Both the position numbers and the translations under genes were made by a program. Shown here one piece after another: positions 31,548-42,582 of a stretch of DNA of 64,000 nt. The stretch spans positions 806,001-870,000 of the forward strand of contig JAHEWK010000009.1 of the NCBI GenBank assembly GCA_020740775.1, in the 5' to 3' direction. Within the stretch, counting starts at the first letter, position 1; every line of letters begins with the position of its first letter. The notes under the pieces were generated by a model. It had not been told where the DNA came from. It saw only the letters and a program-made list of their open reading frames with translations, and ran no database searches. This stretch comes from Ilyonectria destructans (taxonomy: Eukaryota > Ascomycota > Sordariomycetes > Hypocreales > Nectriaceae).

Positions 31548-33066
31548 ATGTACACAAAGAACATTGCCCTCGCCGTTGCTCCCCTTGTTCTCCTTGCTCG
31601 CGCCGACGTGAGCCTTGACAACGACGATGTGCCCTCCAACTGCCGGGCCATTTGCAAGCCTATTGTCCAGCTAACCAACCGTTGCGAGGTTGATCTCTCG
31701 AACGTCAATGATCGAACGGAGGACCTTCTCGAAGCCCAGTGCGTTTGCACCAACAAGAGTTTTGAGGTTGGCCGTATTGCTGCCCTGTGCGCCGACTGCA
31801 TTGCCCAGAATGTAAAGTCTACCAAGAAGGCTCGATCTCTCGCCACCATCCGGGCTCGCAAGGTCCAATCTGCTCGCAAGATTCGAGCCCGAGACAACGA
31901 CACTGACTCAGACTCGGACTCGAACGACGATTCCCAGAGTGACTCAGACTCAAAGAGCAACGATTCTGATTCTGATTCTTCAAATGACAATAACAACCCA
32001 CGTCGCAAGAATATCCAAGCTCGCAATAAGAAGACCAGAGCTCGTCGCGCCGCTCGCGCCCGTGATGCCAAAGGCTCCGACTCCAACAGCGACGATTCGC
32101 AGAGCAACGCGGACTCTGAGAGCGATGACGACTCCCGCAGGATGGTTCGGGCTCGCCGCAACGTCCGCCGCAACAAAGTCCAAACCCGAGATAACGACTC
32201 GGACAACGCTGACTCGGAGAGCAACGACTCACCGAGTAGCAACTCAGACTCGGATGACGACCGCAAGAAGATCCGTGCTCGCCATGTTGTTCGCCGCAAC
32301 AAGAAGCAAGCTCGGGACGAGGACTCCAACACTGTTGATTCTGAGAGCAACGACTCTGCAAGCGGCGATGATGACTCGAATTCAGACAGTGACGATGACT
32401 CGCGCAAGAAGGTTGGAGCTCGTCGCAATGTCCGCCGTACCAAGCTCCAGGCCCGAGATAACTCGGATGACACTGATGGTACCAATGATGACACCGATAA
32501 CAACGACAACGACTCGGACTATGAGGATGGTCTTGAAGGTGAGCCTTCTAATTACAATCACTACGCCATAGAACTAGTTCACTGACATGCCCTCTATAGA
32601 CATCCGCACCATCATGTACACTTGCGGCTTCACTAGCACCAGTTACGCTGCCTCCAACTCTAACGCCGCCGCAACCATCACCGTTGTGGCTACTGCGCCT
32701 ACGGAGACGAACCAGTTGACTACTACCATGGTCCCCAGCCACGTTACCGCCTCCCGCTCTGGAAGTGCAGAGATCAACGCCGTTAGCCAGACCACTTTGA
32801 CCACTGCCACGGCCACTGCTACTTCCACCCGCTCTGGCAATAACAAGGACGACGATACCGACGATGAGTACACAGACGACGAGGACGATTCCAACAGTCA
32901 TCGCAACAGCGCCACCACCACAAGCGCTACTGGAAATAGAAACAGCGTTGTTTCAGCCACGGAGAGCGGTGCCACAGCGACCCAGAGCACTGGCGCTGCC
33001 TCTGGCCTTTCTCGGTTCGGTATTGCTGGAGCCCTGGTTGCTGGTGCTGTCATGTGGCTGGCGTAA
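31548..33066 (+). CDS. GPI-anchored cell-wall protein with Asp/Ser and Arg-rich repeats
   Basis: Exons 31548..32538 and 32600..33066, 485 residues. A signal peptide (MYTKNIALAVAPLVLLARA) precedes a cysteine domain with CRAIC, RC, CVC and CADC. About 230 residues of alternating blocks follow: acidic DSDSDSNDDS-like runs and basic RARxxxRRNK-QARD runs, repeated about five times with a period near 40-45 residues. The eighth cysteine (YTCGFTSTSY) comes after the repeats, so they appear inserted inside the cysteine domain. A Ser/Thr-rich stalk, a second acidic patch and a C-terminal hydrophobic tail (IAGALVAGAVMWLA) indicate a GPI anchor. The non-repetitive parts resemble CAP22-type appressorial/cell-wall glycoproteins, a tentative call from memory. 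The dibasic sites could be Kex2 targets. The protein acts outside the cell, at the wall or membrane. Confidence 0.8.
31860..32470 (+). repeat. Coding minisatellite, acidic/basic alternating
   Basis: Within the GPI protein gene, GACTCGGAC/AACGACTCGG-type blocks alternate with GCTCGCCGCAACGTCCGCCGC-like blocks (first 20 bases are typical). Five imperfect units of about 120-135 bp are visible. Such in-frame minisatellites change copy number easily, so allele length may vary. Confidence 0.65.
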
Positions 33067-34738
33067 GCTTGTAGCTAGTCAATTGTCTCCCACAACTCAG
33101 CATGAGCGGGTATAGGAAGTGATGATACTTGATTCTGGGTTGGACTTTTGGTGTTTTGGTACAGCCTCAGAGGCGTGTGTCTGGTCTGGGCTAGGTTCCG
33201 TCGAGAATATTTAGGAATTATGAGTAGATCGATACGGGTAGGACGATAAAACGCAATGGAAACAGAAATTAAACGCTGGACCTTGATGTTCTTAACGGCA
33301 CATTCTGCCGTGTATATTTTGACGGGCTTTCGAGCCCGCTTCATCTATCTTTTTTAGCACTTTAAGGATTACTGGTACGGTACGGTACATAAGGTACATT
33401 ACCAACTCTGCATTGTGGAGCGTTCCCCGCACAACCCATCACATTTCACTGCAATTTTAGCACTCTGAGGGGAGTTGGGACGCCGAACGACGTGCATTGC
33501 CGCGTTGCACTGCAATTATAGCTTTTCGCTGCGAGGAGAGTGTTAAGTCAGCCACCAAGATGAAACACTCCACAATGTAGAGTTGATGATGTATCTTATG
33601 TACCGGCATTCCAAACGCGACATTCTTCGAATCTCTTTGAGCACCGTAAGGCTCCTCGCAGGGAGCTTGCAGGGATAGAAACCAAGGAGATAGTAGGGAC
33701 TCGGGGATACCTGAAAATCAGGTGATGAATAGCCCGCGGCAGAAGTCTTTCCAATTCTCAAATCTGCTAGCGCAGGGTGGTTAGGGGTGATGTCGAAATC
33801 GGCCTCACTGCAATTTTAGCGCTTCGAAGGGAGTTGTTAGGATGCCTAACTGTATTTTATTGGTAGGAAATTGGCTGAGCCACCACCATGGAGACTGCAC
33901 TGCAATTTTAGCATTTCAAGGGGAGTTGAGACGTCACACTCAGATACCTCTAAGTGCATTCAAAAGCATGGTCCGTCACGGTCTACTCACTTTTTCTTGA
34001 ATGCCTACCCTTGGCATTTTCTGTGGTCGCTCGACATGTCCAAGAAGAAGAAATAGTCCATTGCTCCTCCCTTGTTTTAGGCCCTAAACACGCCCATCAG
34101 CAAGCATTGACACCCGATTAGCCACGTCGTATTTAGAGATCCTGTCAAAACGCCCTTCGACGAGGACTGACGCACCATTTAGGAGCCACAATTCCATTCC
34201 TTGCCACATCCCTTTTTGTTATTTCCTTGACGATTTAGACGCCTGTAGTACTCATTGAGGATGTGGGGCCGAAGACTTCCTCTGGATACTAGTCAGACGT
34301 CTGGAAGAAATTGGAGGTTAAGCAAGACTGGATCAAATGCACGAGAGATAATCAGCAGATGGGGTTCCAACTGAGAGAGGTGGTAAGTCTGGCTTTTTCG
34401 GTCTTATTGGAGTTCTGATGCCTAGGTAGCAATCACTTAACAGCTTCTGACATCTGAGCATTCAACTGCGGAGCAAGCACTTGTATGTATTCATCACATT
34501 GCAGTTTAAATCAGGGAGAAAACAAATAAAATTGAAGCATGTACTAGAGACTAGGACAGGAGCTTACAGAAGCTTAGTAACTAACAGAATACGAATGCTT
34601 CCTTCTGAACAAAGAGCTCAATGCTCTATCCATCCTATATACCAACTATCCCCGTGTACTAGAGTCCCCTACATCTAGTAATTAGCGGCATACGGTGCAC
34701 TCCACGACTATTGCCACATCCTCATTCCCCAAGGTGAT
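33067..34738. other. Gene-free stretch carrying array B
   Basis: About 1.7 kb with no convincing gene. Besides array B it contains short GGTAC repetition near 33374-33400 and two diverged copies of a segment with the word order CGCCC...TGAC...TTAG at about 34085 and 34147. Confidence 0.5.
33351..33942 (+). repeat. Array B of the dispersed ~40-bp direct repeat
   Basis: Four copies starting at 33447, 33508 (diverged), 33806 and 33898 share the CACTGCAATTTTAGC core and GGGGAGTTG block with array A (19224-19772), in the same orientation. A half copy with an exact 16-base match (TTTTAGCACTTTAAGG) is at about 33352-33367. The array sits downstream of the GPI protein gene and is followed by gene-free DNA. 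Confidence 0.85.
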
Positions 34739-35011
34739 CTATTTTTTACACCTCTCTTTGCACCCAAGTTGCGCGCTCTGAAGACAGTTATACACGCAAG
34801 TATTCTGAGTAGGCTTGGTAGGATTGCAAGAGAAAGGGCACAGTGATGTGTAGAATGACACGCATTTCTGCCAGTTGCCGCCGTAGCATGAGAGAACTGG
34901 GGCACGCTCCTCAATGGCATCGCTCGTGACAGGGGCAGCGGCTGGTGCGGATAGGCCAAGTGTGGTAAAGGCAAGAACGGTCAGAATAGACTTCTGAAAC
35001 AAGGTTAGCAT
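34739..35011 (-). CDS. Small secreted 8-cysteine protein
   Basis: A 90-residue single-exon frame. The N terminus is a signal peptide (MLTLFQKSILTVLAFTTLGL), followed by an acidic pro-like stretch ending EERAP. The mature part is short with eight cysteines in SC, KC, LC, SC, TC, NC, GC and RC contexts, spaced for four disulfides, ending in KERCKK. This size and layout fit fungal effector-like or antimicrobial peptides, but no family is recognised. A good intron-like 3' end (GCTAACCTTGTTTCAG) overlaps the start region; no upstream exon joins in frame, so the ATG at 35011 is preferred. A TATA-like ATATAAG lies about 180 bp upstream on the same strand. Confidence 0.65.
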   Translation of the reverse strand: MLTLFQKSILTVLAFTTLGLSAPAAAPVTSDAIEERAPVLSCYGGNWQKCVSFYTSLCPFSCNPTKPTQNTCVYNCLQSAQLGCKERCKK

Positions 35012-37655
35012 TGATATAATAGCCAGGATACAGGGCTATACTTGCGGTAGGGAACATCATGATGAAGTGTGGTAAAGTAGTGTAATTGAGTGTGAGTTTG
35101 GTAGATTGATAAAGATGACTGTGTGATGAGAGGAGAGAATAGATGGCTGTTGAAGTTGAGCCTTTGAAGAGAAATGAGCAACATTCTTATATAAGTGATT
35201 TCGCCTCTAAATCTGGATTAGGGATGGGAAGCCAATGAGTCCATGCAGCTGAAATAGGAAGCTAGCCACAGGTATGGTGCTAACCAATGAATTCCATTAT
35301 ATGAGATTAGGCGAAGGCGGAATGTACGCCCCCCGCGCTTGCTCCCTCTACGATCGTGTGATTTTGCTTGAATTCACTTGGCAGATATTTAATTCGCTAG
35401 TTTAGACGCTCCATACCACCGCCTCGCAGATAGCCTGACCATTTGTCCAGGTAGGGTTAGGAAATCGCCGAAGACAGGGATATAACAAGCGAAAGCATTT
35501 TAGCCTACGACTTTGCTTGTGGTCCAAATATGATTCGGTCGCTGCTTTGTGGAGCTTAAACTGCATGGTGATATGGCAAGGTTGAATACGAATTCCGCGG
35601 ATCCAACGCCTATTGCTAGCTTGAGGGAATAAGGCGAAAGCGGAGGGCTGAGCTGCATATGGGCAGAAAGGATGGGATTGCCTGATTTGCGCGGCAATCA
35701 TGACGCGGCTCATCCTTGTTCTACACCCAAAATCTAAGCTTAAACTTTTATCGCTAACCATCTTTAACCAACGAATGTGGTGGGTGTTATCACGCCTGTC
35801 CATTTTGACGGTCTGTTAACCTCAAGCACGGTTTATTGGGTATAAATTCGCTATAGTTATCCTCTGTGGGCATCAAACATGAGAGAATAAGAAAATACCG
35901 CAAGTACTTTACATAATTCATAGAAGGTCTTTGAGCGGGGTAGTCTAAGTTGGCAGGGCCCTGAATGTATGTTGGTTCAACCAACAACCAAGACAAGCCA
36001 CCAACACCACTCCTGGGGCCATCACATACACGATCGGCCCATTCGGTCAAGCGGTCGGCTATGCACAAGCGGGAAATTTTAAACGAGCTCATTTTACTAA
36101 CCTGAAAGGGCCAGGACTTTTGCAACATCGTTCGGCAATATGTTGTCACATGCCTAGTTCGCATCTTATCAATCAATCTATGGATGCACCATTTACACTA
36201 CCATCATTTTTGAGGAGTCGGGGAAGAGTCGGGGAACTTGGCGTTGCGGCCCCCAATCCAGATGCGTCATTAACAATGGGGGAAGGACTAGGGAGATGAC
36301 CGATTGGCCTACCATTCATGGCACAATGGATATGAAGGAGTCAGTCACACCGCTATTAGGGATCAGTGGAAGATCCAGAGGTTTCGTTTCTTATCATGCG
36401 ACTACCTCAATCAACCAACGTCTGTATGCCTTGCCAATCCTACTGCACTTTCAAAGAAGTAGCGCAGGGGACATGGTGCATCAACCTTGAGGTCTGCAAA
36501 ATGGTAACACCTGGCACTGCGTGTCAAGCGCCTAGCATGGTCAAGGTAAAGGTACAAATGACGAGAGTTGGGGTCTCGAACATACACGACTTGCAACACC
36601 ATTGGGTAAAGTGAGAATGCATCAGGTAATGGAATTACAGCCTAGATAACATCGCTACCACAGGTGCAGCTCAAGTTGGCTCAAGCCGCCAGTCGCGAAC
36701 AAATGTGACTGATACTGTTGTCCCCATACTAATCTCGGCTCAGAATACGTCGAACAGGGGACAAATTCCAACCACACGCCATTGAGACTCATCCTCACCA
36801 CTCCAGACAGCTCAGCATCGACAGCCCTTGTTCCTTGCTTCCTTTAACAACTAGGTCGCCCAAAATATACGTCTTGACTAGCGAGATAGCTAGTAGAAGT
36901 ATTACGTTCTGTCTGTTGCTGTCTGTTGCTGTCTCCTTGATCTCTATCTTGACTGCTTTGCCCCCCCGTATGACGAAAATTGACCTTCCATTGCGCTCAT
37001 ATGTCTCTACCGAGCGGGAGCCGCTGGAACCTGGTTGCGCGGATCATGCAGAGGACTTAGATAACTCAGCAGTGCGTTGAGCGTGTTCAGCGACTTCCGG
37101 CTATTGGGCCACTGGCTCTGTCTCGAAGCGGAGAGAGGATTGAGTAATTGCGTAGGACGTGTAGCAATGTTAAGGCTTGATCAGAATCTCGACGCGACGC
37201 GTGGGCCATCAAACCCCGCCTTCTTAAAGTCTTGACTTGGCTCTTGTAAACTGTCTTCTGGTAGAGATAGTGGGGACCAGCAGTCACATCGCCATCATTT
37301 CCCAAGGCGTAAATTGCTGGCGCGGGCAACTTGCTACTGAATTATATCATCAGCATCCTGCAAAATAATGCAATCTAGGCGATTCCCAGATTGTGCCACT
37401 CTTCAGGAGGTAACATATCTTCCTAAGCTGCCATCCCTCCATCTTTAGCGGCTCTGACATCTCCGCTTGGATGAAGCAGCCACGGCGCCGGTTTGCCCGT
37501 CCCTAATGTTTCTGGACCTAGTGGCTCCCTAGACAAACGCTTCGCGAGTGTCTGTTATTCCATGACCTCAGCTAGGTCGTATGATAGTAGTCTGTAACTA
37601 GCCCAAATTGCTATAGATGGAAAACGTAACCCCTCTTGATACATTAATCGTATGC
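35012..37655. other. Gene-free stretch
   Basis: About 2.6 kb. The right-most short frames on both strands show no family resemblance. I see small duplications such as CTGTCTGTTG repeated near 36908-36930, but no element ends or gene. Confidence 0.5.
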
Positions 37656-39284
37656 CTAATCGCTCTTGGCCCTAACACTTAGTCTATCCCAAACAAACCG
37701 AGCTACAATTACGATCGTCGTAAGGAGCAATGATACGACAGCGAATATCCACCACAAAGGAGTCACCACAGTTTGACCACTTCCTCCTGTCTTACTTAGA
37801 TCAAATATTCCAGTGCTGAAAACACTCTACATATCTCACGTTAGACTTATTCAATTGAAATCGTTCGACTGTAACAGGTGATCCAAGGGAGGGAACTTAC
37901 CGCCGCAAGCGTACTCGGTAGAAATACCAATGTCATGAACGCGATTGTCCTCATGGTCTTGCTGTCTCGCTGTGCCGCCTGGGCTATCCCTCTCGACTCG
38001 TCCGCAATAGTGGAGTTCACTCTGCTATCTCTCTGGGATATCAAATTGTAGAGCTTTGTCATCTTCCATGTCAGCCACTGACTCCAAAGACCAACGCCAC
38101 CACATAACTTTTCGAAACGTAGACCGTAGACTTACCAAATTGGTTTGACTGTGGATCCTCGCTCTTAGAGCTTGCGTTTGGTTATGCCGGAAGCGACTGA
38201 GTTTGAGTAAGAACTTCAACCACTGGAGAAGATTGTCTTTTTCCGGGGCGCTATGGAAGTCAGGCAGGGTTGCTCTCCGTCGAAGATCTTCAAATATGTC
38301 ATAGAGCTCAAGGCAAAATTGCCCAAGCTCGATTTCATAGTTGATGAGATCGCTCAAGAAGATAAGGTTAGTATTGCAGGCATGCATATCCCGAATCAGC
38401 TTTTCATACTCCGCGTCAGTCAGGACTTGCGCTGTTATAGCCGATGAGGTCATTACAGTCATCTCTTCTATCCTGACGACCTCACGGTCGAGGAGCTTGC
38501 GTTGTTCCTCAGCCTTAGCCCCAAACTCATCGTATAAGAGGATAAGAACGCTTAGTGGTGAAGCAGCACATTCCTCTCGAGAGTACTCAAACTTTTCTAG
38601 CATCTGTGGAATGCTGCTTTGCTTCGTCAAAAATAGCAGGCCTACAGCCGCGCCATTTTGGATATTAATTCGCAAGGCTAAGCTGAAATCGTGGAACGGG
38701 GTATATGGTGAGGCAATCACTACCACTAAATATGATGTTAATGGATACTCCCGTATCGCCTCTATGCGCCTGCGCGTAACTTACAGAGGGTAGAGGGCTT
38801 CATATCCAAGCTGTCGGTCGAGTAATCAACAAAATGTCCCAGGGCGCCATTTGTGGAAATTGCAGTTCGAGTAAACGCTTTTGCCAATCGATCGCTACCA
38901 AGCAATTCTTTAAACATCCCGGTGGTCAATTTGAAGGGAGCCTGATTTCCATTTCCAGCTCCGATACTGCAATTTTATTAGCACCAGAACCTATATGTTA
39001 AACTGGTTCCTCACAAAAGAGTAACTGAAGATTTGTTTGTCTCCCTTTGTTTGTTCAAGTTGTATACACGTGCCTGAAAGCCATTAGCTAGACCTCTGGA
39101 CCCGGTTAAGGGTTTTACTTGCATATTTAGTTACTCTCCGTTGTATCTCGTCTGCTGATATCATCGGCTGAGTCGAATCGGCTTCATCCTGGCTCGCGAC
39201 TTTTGGGTTTTGGAAGCCCCACAAGCGATTGTTAGAACAAAACGTGAGTAGCTTGAAACAGCGGTCCAGTGAATTTTCATCCAT
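37656..39284 (-). CDS. CorA-like membrane protein
   Basis: Exons complement(37656..37826, 37901..38053, 38136..38725, 38785..38966, 39015..39073, 39135..39284), 434 residues with all joins in frame. A soluble N-terminal part (LLVVIASPYTPFHDFS, LEKFEYSREECAASPLSVL) leads to long helices (EEQRKLLDREVVRIEEMTV, SQTNLLYNLISQRDSRVN, RGIAQAAQRDSKTMRTIAFM). Two C-terminal transmembrane segments follow, FMTLVFLPSTLAAVSVFST and LWWIFAVVSLLLTTIVIVAR. This long-stalk plus two-TM plan is that of fungal CorA-like proteins; the canonical GMN loop motif is not seen, so magnesium transport is uncertain. The 5' end is the weakest part: the chosen ATG (39284) is the first good one in the last supported exon, and more exons may exist upstream. 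Confidence 0.7.
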
Positions 39285-39738
39285 GACCAATGTTTTATCC
39301 ACTACGATAGTGAGTGTTGTCAGCGTCACCGCACTGTTGGTGTGGGCAATAAGACATTAACTTCTCTCAGTGCCGCAGCAGAGCAGTGCCAGGGAGGTAA
39401 TACCCTAGTAGCCCCAAGTAGATAGCGGCTTAAGTTCGTACAGATAAGCAAGTGGAAATTTGACAGCACTAATCTGTTTGGAGGACACAAGTGGTTGCGA
39501 TTTGGCACGACGAGTTTGCAGCCCCAACGCTGGTCAAATTTATTGAAAGAGTGCTCCAGGTTCCGGTGCGCCCTACTTAAAAGCGGAAAAGTCCAGATAA
39601 GAGAGTCTCAATTTGCAGAACCGGCTCGGCAAGCATGATTGGCAATCAACGCCACCTAGGATTATCATATTATACCGCCACAATACCTTGCTGCGGTCCA
39701 ATTACAACATCGGGTTTTCTGAACTGTTTTCACTAGCT

Positions 39739-39895
39739 GCATAAGTTGAGACTGTGACTTTCTTTCACTTTGTGATAATTGGCTGTTATGTAATATGCCT
39801 TACCAAGGCAACATCATGAGGTGCGTAAGCTGAGATTGTGGCTTTGCACTTTATAATAATTGGCTGCCGCGAATATGCCTTGCCAAGACTACCAC
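39739..39895 (+). repeat. Diverged 84-bp tandem duplication
   Basis: Two copies, 39739-39822 and 39823-39895, align through GCRTAAGYTGAGAYTGTG, TAATTGGCTG and AATATGCCTTRCCAAG. Most differences are transitions (C/T, G/A). Confidence 0.7.
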
Positions 39896-40102
39896 GTAAA
39901 ATACATTGACAAGTATTTCTAAATTACCCACATTAACAACGATAGACCACCAATGCCCTATACTTTGAATTTGGGTCAGAGTCTGGAGGCTAGAAATAAT
40001 ATTGGATACATGGCAGGGGAAATTAGGCCATGGAACAGACTGTGTCAACAATCATAGCTCAATTGACGAGAAATTATCAGCTACCTGTATGGTACAATAC
40101 AG

Positions 40103-40718
40103 TCAAGGGACTTGCCCTCCATGCCGGTTTCGAATGTGCCTGTCAAGATTTTCCTTCCGAGCCGTGCCATCCCTTCCCAGCTTGTACGAACTGCAATCTG
40201 GATGCGTGCAATACCACCTTCTAGTGCTGTGCTTATCTCTCATGTGACGGGCCAGGCCTGTCTTCCAAGCGAAGCTCTTATTACACTCCGCCACAGTGCA
40301 CTTACATGGGCGGGTGTGTTCCTTGACATGCCGGCTTTGGGATTTTAGCGCGACTCGCAGGATTATTGATACTCGGGAACACATACTTTAGTAGCCATTG
40401 GCTCAGAAATGTGGCGGAGCACTCTCGGCAGTGAAAGACATTCGGAGTAACCGAGCTATGTTGGTTATCATTGTTGACCTGTGGTTGCTGGTTTGCAAGA
40501 GTGGTCGCGGGCCGTGATTCCTCCTCAACGTGTGCGTCCTGTCCAGCAGGCTCTGCATTCCCTGAACTCCCCCAATCATTTGCAAGAGGACCCTCATTCT
40601 CGGATCCGATCCAGCGAGGGTTGACGAACTCAAATGGACCCTGTTCGTGTTCGTGTTGTAGAAAGTGACTATCGAGTCCGGACGACCCTACTGTGTCTTT
40701 ACTGGAAATAAAAGTTCC
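40103..40718 (-). CDS. C2H2 zinc-finger protein (5' end unresolved)
   Basis: Supported exons complement(40103..40334, 40387..>40718), joined by a 52-bp intron (GTATGT...AAAG). Fingers: FHCRECSATFLSQWLLNRHVKEH (split by the intron after the first 16 residues), then CKCTVAECNKSFAWKTGLARH and WYCTHPDCSSYKLG with a long insert before HIRNRH, so three C2H2 fingers close the protein. Upstream is a Gln/Asn/Ser-rich low-complexity region (HEHEQGPFEFVNP, NQQPQVNNDNQHSS). The first in-frame sequence begins after a likely acceptor at 40719 (TTTGTAG), so at least one 5' exon is missing from this model and no start codon could be placed. It is probably a nucleic-acid-binding regulator; the target is unknown. 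Confidence 0.65.
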
Positions 40719-41288
40719 CTACAAAGACAAGAGGGGACTTGGGGAAAGCCTGCGGGCGAGAGATGGACGGAAGGTAAGAAAGAATTTGACGGTCGCGATA
40801 AGGGTGAAAGAGTGAAAGAGTGAACGGGTGGGCAAGGACTGTGGGTGCAATGAGCGACTGCGGCTGCACCGCCAGGGCCAACCGTGGGAGGAAAATAGAA
40901 GAAGGAAATTTGATTGAGAGGGGGAATGGTCAGGTCTTATAACGGGACACGCGGGCTCCAAGTTTACGCCCGGTGAGAACAATGTGACATCGCTCACCTA
41001 CAAATGATTGGTTGCCTGTGAAGGAGGGTCGACCTCAAAATTTATGTCATCCCATCGAAGCCGATCGGGCCAATCATCATGAGTATCATTTACTAAGTCC
41101 TATCAATGGCATTGCCCATGTGAAGATGGCCCAAGGAGCATAAGTAAGGGTATCTGCTGTCGGGAAGCTCGGGCTGCTTTCTTCATTACTCTCAGTCACT
41201 CTGCTTGTAGAGATTTATCTTTCTCCAACATCGCATCATCCTTCTGCGACTTGACACCGTTACCTGGTACATCCATCCGTCAGTCGAC

Positions 41289-41789
41289 ATGTCTTCGCTC
41301 TTCTGCTGCAGCGACATCAAACCCTACCGCCCTCAATATCTCTCGTACGAAGCCATGTTCACCACCTTCATGCATTGGGCTGCTTTTCCGAGAGAGGCGT
41401 CCCCAAGCGGTGGTGACGATGTCAAGGTCAATCTTATTGACCACCCACCTTCCTTTGCAGTACAGCTCGTTCGACAAGTCAACTACGGTCCACTCGACTC
41501 GAAGAGATACTTCATTCCTGTCGACGGCAAGACCAATGAGTTCGTCGAGGTACTTGAGGACGACTTGATCCAAGCCAACTTCCAGAAGCTTAACTCGTAA
41601 GTATATCTTTGCTACCTATCCCTGCACCTGTATCCGTCAATATGGGTACTAATTAGACATAGGTACAAGAACTACAAGTGTGGGCCCCATACCAAGTTCT
41701 TCGAAGTCAACCTTTACCAGAAGGATCCGGTCAACAAGCATCACTGGCGAGCCAACCTTGCTCGTCCGGCAAGCTCCATTGACTTGTAA
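41289..41789 (+). CDS. Small hypothetical protein, 144 residues
   Basis: Exons 41289..41596 and 41663..41789; the 66-bp intron has GTAAGT and CATAG and joins KLNS to YKNYKCGPHT in frame. There is no signal peptide or membrane segment. The sequence is balanced and globular-looking (DDVKVNLIDHPPSFAVQLVR, FIPVDGKTNEFVEVLEDDLI, KFFEVNLYQKDPVNKHHW) rather than low-complexity, and codon usage is gene-like, so I consider it real. I do not recognise the family. It is transcribed toward the split ATC-hydrolase-like frame, with only 76 bp between the two 3' ends. Confidence 0.65.
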
Positions 41790-41865
41790 ATAGCAGACTA
41801 GCAAACTAAATAAAGTATTCTTGCGACTATTATCATTGCCTAACCAATCTCCCGGAACACACACA

Positions 41866-42582
41866 TCACCTCTCTGTTGTCTTCCTTACACGATCGATAT
41901 TGAAACGACATCGATCAGCACCTTCGGCAATCGTGTTCGGCCGGGTGAACTTGACGCCATGGCGCTGAGGATCAATGGGGTCATACCAGCTTCTATCAAA
42001 AGCACAGAAACTAGATCCAATCTCTCGAGCGCCAAGCTGCTCCAACATGTCCATGTACCAACATTTGTGCACTTCCAGGCTGTAAGCATCCGGTAGATCT
42101 CGGGCTCGTCGAAGCCTGAAGTCTGGCTCCTCGTAGAAGTTCTGTTCTTTATCTTTCGAGTCTTTCACAAGACTCTCGAAAGCGTCGGGGGCAGAGTCAA
42201 GTTGTTCGCGGACAACTTGTGACGACCACGCCATAGTGTGCTAGAGTGTGTCTTCGAGTAATTGGCGGATCTGGGGTGCAGATGTGTCGCTGGCTTTGAG
42301 GATTCGGTATGGAGCCACCATGTATGCCGTGAACTCGAAGTTTATGGCACGAGTGACCGAGCCGCTTGTGTCGCCAAGTTGCTGCAAGATGTTTTTGGCT
42401 TCAGCTTCCATTTTCAGGACCTGAGCTGGCGGTAGCTCGGATTTATAGGATTCCTGGAAGACTTGGGCAAGGGAGTGGAGGAAACCCTCGCCGAATGAGG
42501 ACGATTTGTTGTGCTGATCATCCCTGGAGACTTCCTTCGACTTTGCTGTCATGGAAGATGCGTTTTGGTGACATGCCATCAT
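41866..42582 (-). pseudogene. ATC-hydrolase-like reading frame split by one in-frame TAG
   Basis: One frame runs from the ATG at 42582 to 41866, interrupted only by TAG at 42241-42243 (LLEDTL-stop-HTMAWSS), giving 113 codons before and 124 after. The C-terminal half has the pattern of the L-2-amino-thiazoline-4-carboxylate hydrolase-like family: CWYMDMLEQLGAREI, CAFDRSWYDPI, FTRPNTIAEGADRCRF. The upstream part (AYMVAPYRILKASDTSAPQI) fits the N-terminal half of the same fold, so the two halves are one ancestral gene. No frame-preserving intron with a good donor removes the TAG; the only candidate would start at a weak GTGGCT and would delete conserved-looking residues. It is either a young nonsense allele, a readthrough gene or a sequencing error. 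Confidence 0.6.

Noticed and set aside
38960..38985. Further copy of the dispersed repeat (ACTGCAATTTTATTAGCAC)
   Set aside because: It has a 3-base insertion, lacks the GGGGAGTTG block, and is the splice acceptor of a CorA-like intron; probably chance.
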